A stretch of 64,000 nucleotides of DNA, taken from NCBI GenBank assembly GCA_963825685.1, contig CAWGUD010000021.1, positions 62,001-126,000 on the forward strand, read 5' to 3'. The translations under genes were made by a program, and so were the position numbers. The DNA comes from JAOUEA01 sp963825685. Its GTDB lineage: Bacteria; Actinomycetota; UBA4738; HRBIN12. A model generated the notes under the pieces. The model had not been told where the DNA came from and ran no database searches. It saw only the letters and a list, made by a program, of their open reading frames with translations. Below, piece after piece: positions 62,135 to 64,000 of this stretch (within the stretch, counting starts at the first letter, position 1; the number at the start of each line of letters is the position of its first letter).

Positions 62135-63667
62135 CTAACGCGCGTACTCGGTTGCCCGGGTCTCCCGCACGACCGTGATCCGGATCTGGCCTGGGTACTG
62201 GAGCTCTTCCTCCACCTGTTTCGCGATATCGCGAGCGATCACCTGGGCCTGCATGTCGTCGACATCGTCGGGCTCCACCATCACCCTGACCTCGCGTCCC
62301 GCTTGCATCGCGAAGGTCTTCACGACACCGGGATGTGTGGTGCAGATCTCCTCGAGGCGCTCCAGGCGCTTCACGTAGGTCTCGAGCGACTCGCGCCGGG
62401 CACCGGGCCGTCCGCCGCTGATGCCGTCGGCGATCTGCGCCAGCACCGCATCGATCGTGTGTTGCTCGACCTCGCCGTGGTGCGACTCGATGCAGTGCAC
62501 GACCTCGGGCGACTCCCCCATGCGCCGGGCGATCTCGGCGCCGATGATGGCGTGCGAGCCTTCGACCTCGTGGGTGACGGCTTTCCCGATGTCGTGGAGG
62601 AAGGCACCCCGCTTCACGATCGTTGGGTCCAGCCCGATCTCGGCGGCGAGGCCGCTCGCGATGTGGGCCGACTCGACGAGGTGACGCAGCACGTTCTGGC
62701 CGTAGGACGTGCGGTACTGGAGCCGCCCGAGCAGCTTCACCATCTCGGGGTGGACATCGGTGATGCCCACCTCGGCGACGGCATCCTCACCCGCCCGTCG
62801 CACGTGCTCCTCGAGCTCACGCTGGGACCGCTCGTGTATCTCCTCGATGCGGGCCGGATGGATGCGACCGTCCTCGACGAGTTTGGCGAGGGTCATCCTG
62901 GCCGCCTCACGACGAACCGGGTCGAAGCACGACAGGACGACCGCTTCCGGGGTGTCGTCGATGATGAGGTTCACTCCCGTCACCGACTCGAACGCCCGGA
63001 TGTTGCGGCCCTCGCGGCCGATGATGCGTCCCTTCATGTCCTCGCTGGGCAGGGCGAACACGCTCACGGTGGACTCCGCGGTCTGCTCAGACGCGACCCG
63101 TTGGATCGCGATCGTGACGATCTTGCGCGCCCGCTCCTCGCCGTCCTCGCGAGCGCGCTGTTCGATCTCGCGCACCTGGCTCATCGCCGCCCGTTTCGCG
63201 TCGTCGACGACCTGGGTCATGAGCTGGTCCCTCGCCTCGCTCGAGGTCATCCCGGCGATCTTCTCGAGCTGGGCGCGATGGAGCTCGGTGGCCCGCTCCA
63301 ACTGCGTCCGAACGTACGTGAGCTTCTCGTCACGTTCCTCGAGCTCGACGGCCCGTGCGTCGGCGCGCTCGAGCTTGGCTTGCAGGTCGGTGCTCGCCGC
63401 ACTCATGCGCCGCTCTTGACGCACGATCTCGTCCCGCCGGCTTCGGATGTCGTCATCCGCCTCGCGCCGGAGGGTCGAGATCTCGTCCTTCGCCTCGCCG
63501 AGCGCCCGCTTCGAGGCGGCGTCCGCCTCACGTTCGGCATCGAGCAGCATCTTCTGGGCGCGCGTTTCGATGCTCTGTGCATTGGTCGCAGCGATCGACT
63601 TCCTGTACAGGAAGCCCGCCGCGAAGCCGAGCAGCAGCCCGGCGATACCCGTCAACACTGGGACCAT
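62135..63667 (-). CDS. rny: Ribonuclease Y
   Basis: RNase Y is a membrane-anchored endonuclease that starts mRNA decay. The 510-residue protein has an N-terminal membrane anchor (VLTGIAGLLLGFAAGFLY, about 4-21), a long coiled coil (about 30-190), a KH domain (EDMKGRIIGREGRNIRAFESVTGVNLIIDDTPEAVVLSCFDPVRRE) and an HD domain with ESAHIASGLAAEIGLD and RGAFLHDIGKAVTHEVEGSHA. ATG 63667 follows GGAGGAGA. It lies between the coiled-coil gene (convergent, 6 bases apart) and the probable recX. Confidence 0.95.
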   Translation of the reverse strand: MVPVLTGIAGLLLGFAAGFLYRKSIAATNAQSIETRAQKMLLDAEREADAASKRALGEAKDEISTLRREADDDIRSRRDEIVRQERRMSAASTDLQAKLERADARAVELEERDEKLTYVRTQLERATELHRAQLEKIAGMTSSEARDQLMTQVVDDAKRAAMSQVREIEQRAREDGEERARKIVTIAIQRVASEQTAESTVSVFALPSEDMKGRIIGREGRNIRAFESVTGVNLIIDDTPEAVVLSCFDPVRREAARMTLAKLVEDGRIHPARIEEIHERSQRELEEHVRRAGEDAVAEVGITDVHPEMVKLLGRLQYRTSYGQNVLRHLVESAHIASGLAAEIGLDPTIVKRGAFLHDIGKAVTHEVEGSHAIIGAEIARRMGESPEVVHCIESHHGEVEQHTIDAVLAQIADGISGGRPGARRESLETYVKRLERLEEICTTHPGVVKTFAMQAGREVRVMVEPDDVDDMQAQVIARDIAKQVEEELQYPGQIRITVVRETRATEYAR

Positions 63668-63932
63668 GGCTCTCCTCCACAAACCTCGTCAGACGACGTT
63701 TGCGAGAAGGACCCTCCGGTCCGCGTTCGTTCGGTCAGACGCTGTGCGCGAGTGTGCGGAACCTCGTCGGCGGCCGGCTGGAGCGCCGCCGGCTGCTCTG
63801 GGTGGTCGGTTTGGCGTGGGTCGGGGTCAAGACTCGCTCACAGGTGGGATTCGTTGAACGTGGTTTCGGAAGTGTTCCTCTCGTGTTCACGATGCTACGG
63901 CCGCACCGTGCACGAGGCAAGGTCCCATCGAC

Positions 63933-64000
63933 CTAGTCCTGATCGTCGACCTCGAGGGCCTTGCGCGCGGCCGATCTCGCGATGTCCGGGGAGTAACCGC
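63933..64000 (-). CDS. recX: Probable RecX C-terminus (partial)
   Basis: Only the last 22 codons are inside the window, reading GGYSPDIARSAARKALEVDDQD to TAG at 63933. The G-Y-S-x-x-x-A-R-x-A pattern is how many RecX proteins, regulators of RecA, end, and recX lies near rny and miaB in related genomes. The evidence is thin because so little is present. The 250 bases between here and rny hold no gene I can support, only the rny leader. Confidence 0.5.
   Translation of the reverse strand, partial: GYSPDIARSAARKALEVDDQD

Overview
This 64 kb window is a GC-rich chromosomal segment of an actinobacterium (phylum Actinomycetota). Almost every gene is a conserved housekeeping gene, and I see no phage, transposon, CRISPR array or plasmid genes. 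The phylum rests on three things: gene order, Gram-positive/actinobacterial LexA boxes (TCGAAC-N4-GTTCGA), and -10 elements of the TAnnnT type with frequent GTG/TTG starts. From memory of Mycobacterium tuberculosis, the blocks thrS-HIT-PIM operon, pdxS-pdxT-yebC-ruvCAB-yajC-secDF-apt-rel-dtd-hisS-aspS-alaS-ruvX-mltG-aroE and lexA-LysM-nrdR/hflX-dapF-miaA-miaB-recX keep the same relative order. Type IV pilus motors, RNase Y and a class II (B12) ribonucleotide reductase suggest a deep-branching, non-mycobacterial lineage; the class cannot be fixed from the window.

Layout. 1-4.1 kb: type IV pilus genes (pilC part, pilT, pilB) and a roadblock-type protein. 4.2-9.2 kb: aroE, mltG, ruvX, alaS. 9.3-15.4 kb: two small envelope proteins, rarA, aspS, hisS, a metallo-beta-lactamase-fold hydrolase, dtd. 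15.4-22.7 kb: rel, apt, a fused secDF, an HD-domain protein, yajC. 22.8-27.2 kb: ruvB, ruvA, ruvC, yebC, pdxT, pdxS. 27.3-30.7 kb: a sulfotransferase-like protein on the plus strand, a DUF3048 lipid/wall-associated protein, htpX, lemA. 30.7-38.7 kb: a phosphatidylinositol-mannoside type operon, EF-G2 on the plus strand, an alpha/beta hydrolase, a HIT protein, thrS. 38.7-42.0 kb: an FtsX-type ABC exporter. 42.1-43.2 kb: four tRNA genes and a cyclic-nucleotide-binding protein. 43.2-49.2 kb: GNAT, dut, VOC protein, nrdJ, nrdR, an SOS LysM protein and divergent lexA. 49.2-51.1 kb: a secreted RTX-like repeat protein and a SIS-domain protein. 51.1-63.7 kb: hflX, dapD, dapC, dapE, dapF, miaA, miaB, a large coiled-coil gene, rny. 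The last bases hold the C-terminus of a probable recX.

How the genes work together. Three regulatory layers can be read directly. Paired NrdR boxes sit over the nrdJ promoter next to nrdR. LexA boxes lie between lexA and the LysM gene, and another covers the ruvC start, tying ruvCAB to the SOS response. The tRNA genes appear to have individual -10 elements and hairpin terminators. Many genes overlap by GTGA or ATGA, so most blocks are tightly coupled operons.

About 18 single-base frameshifts break otherwise well conserved genes (pilT, roadblock gene, mltG, aspS, secDF, htpX, thrS, dapC, dapF and seven in the coiled-coil gene). Essential synthetases are among them, so these are most likely residual sequencing/assembly errors. 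I give full gene spans across the breaks. No stretch longer than about 250 bases lacks a gene or recognisable site.
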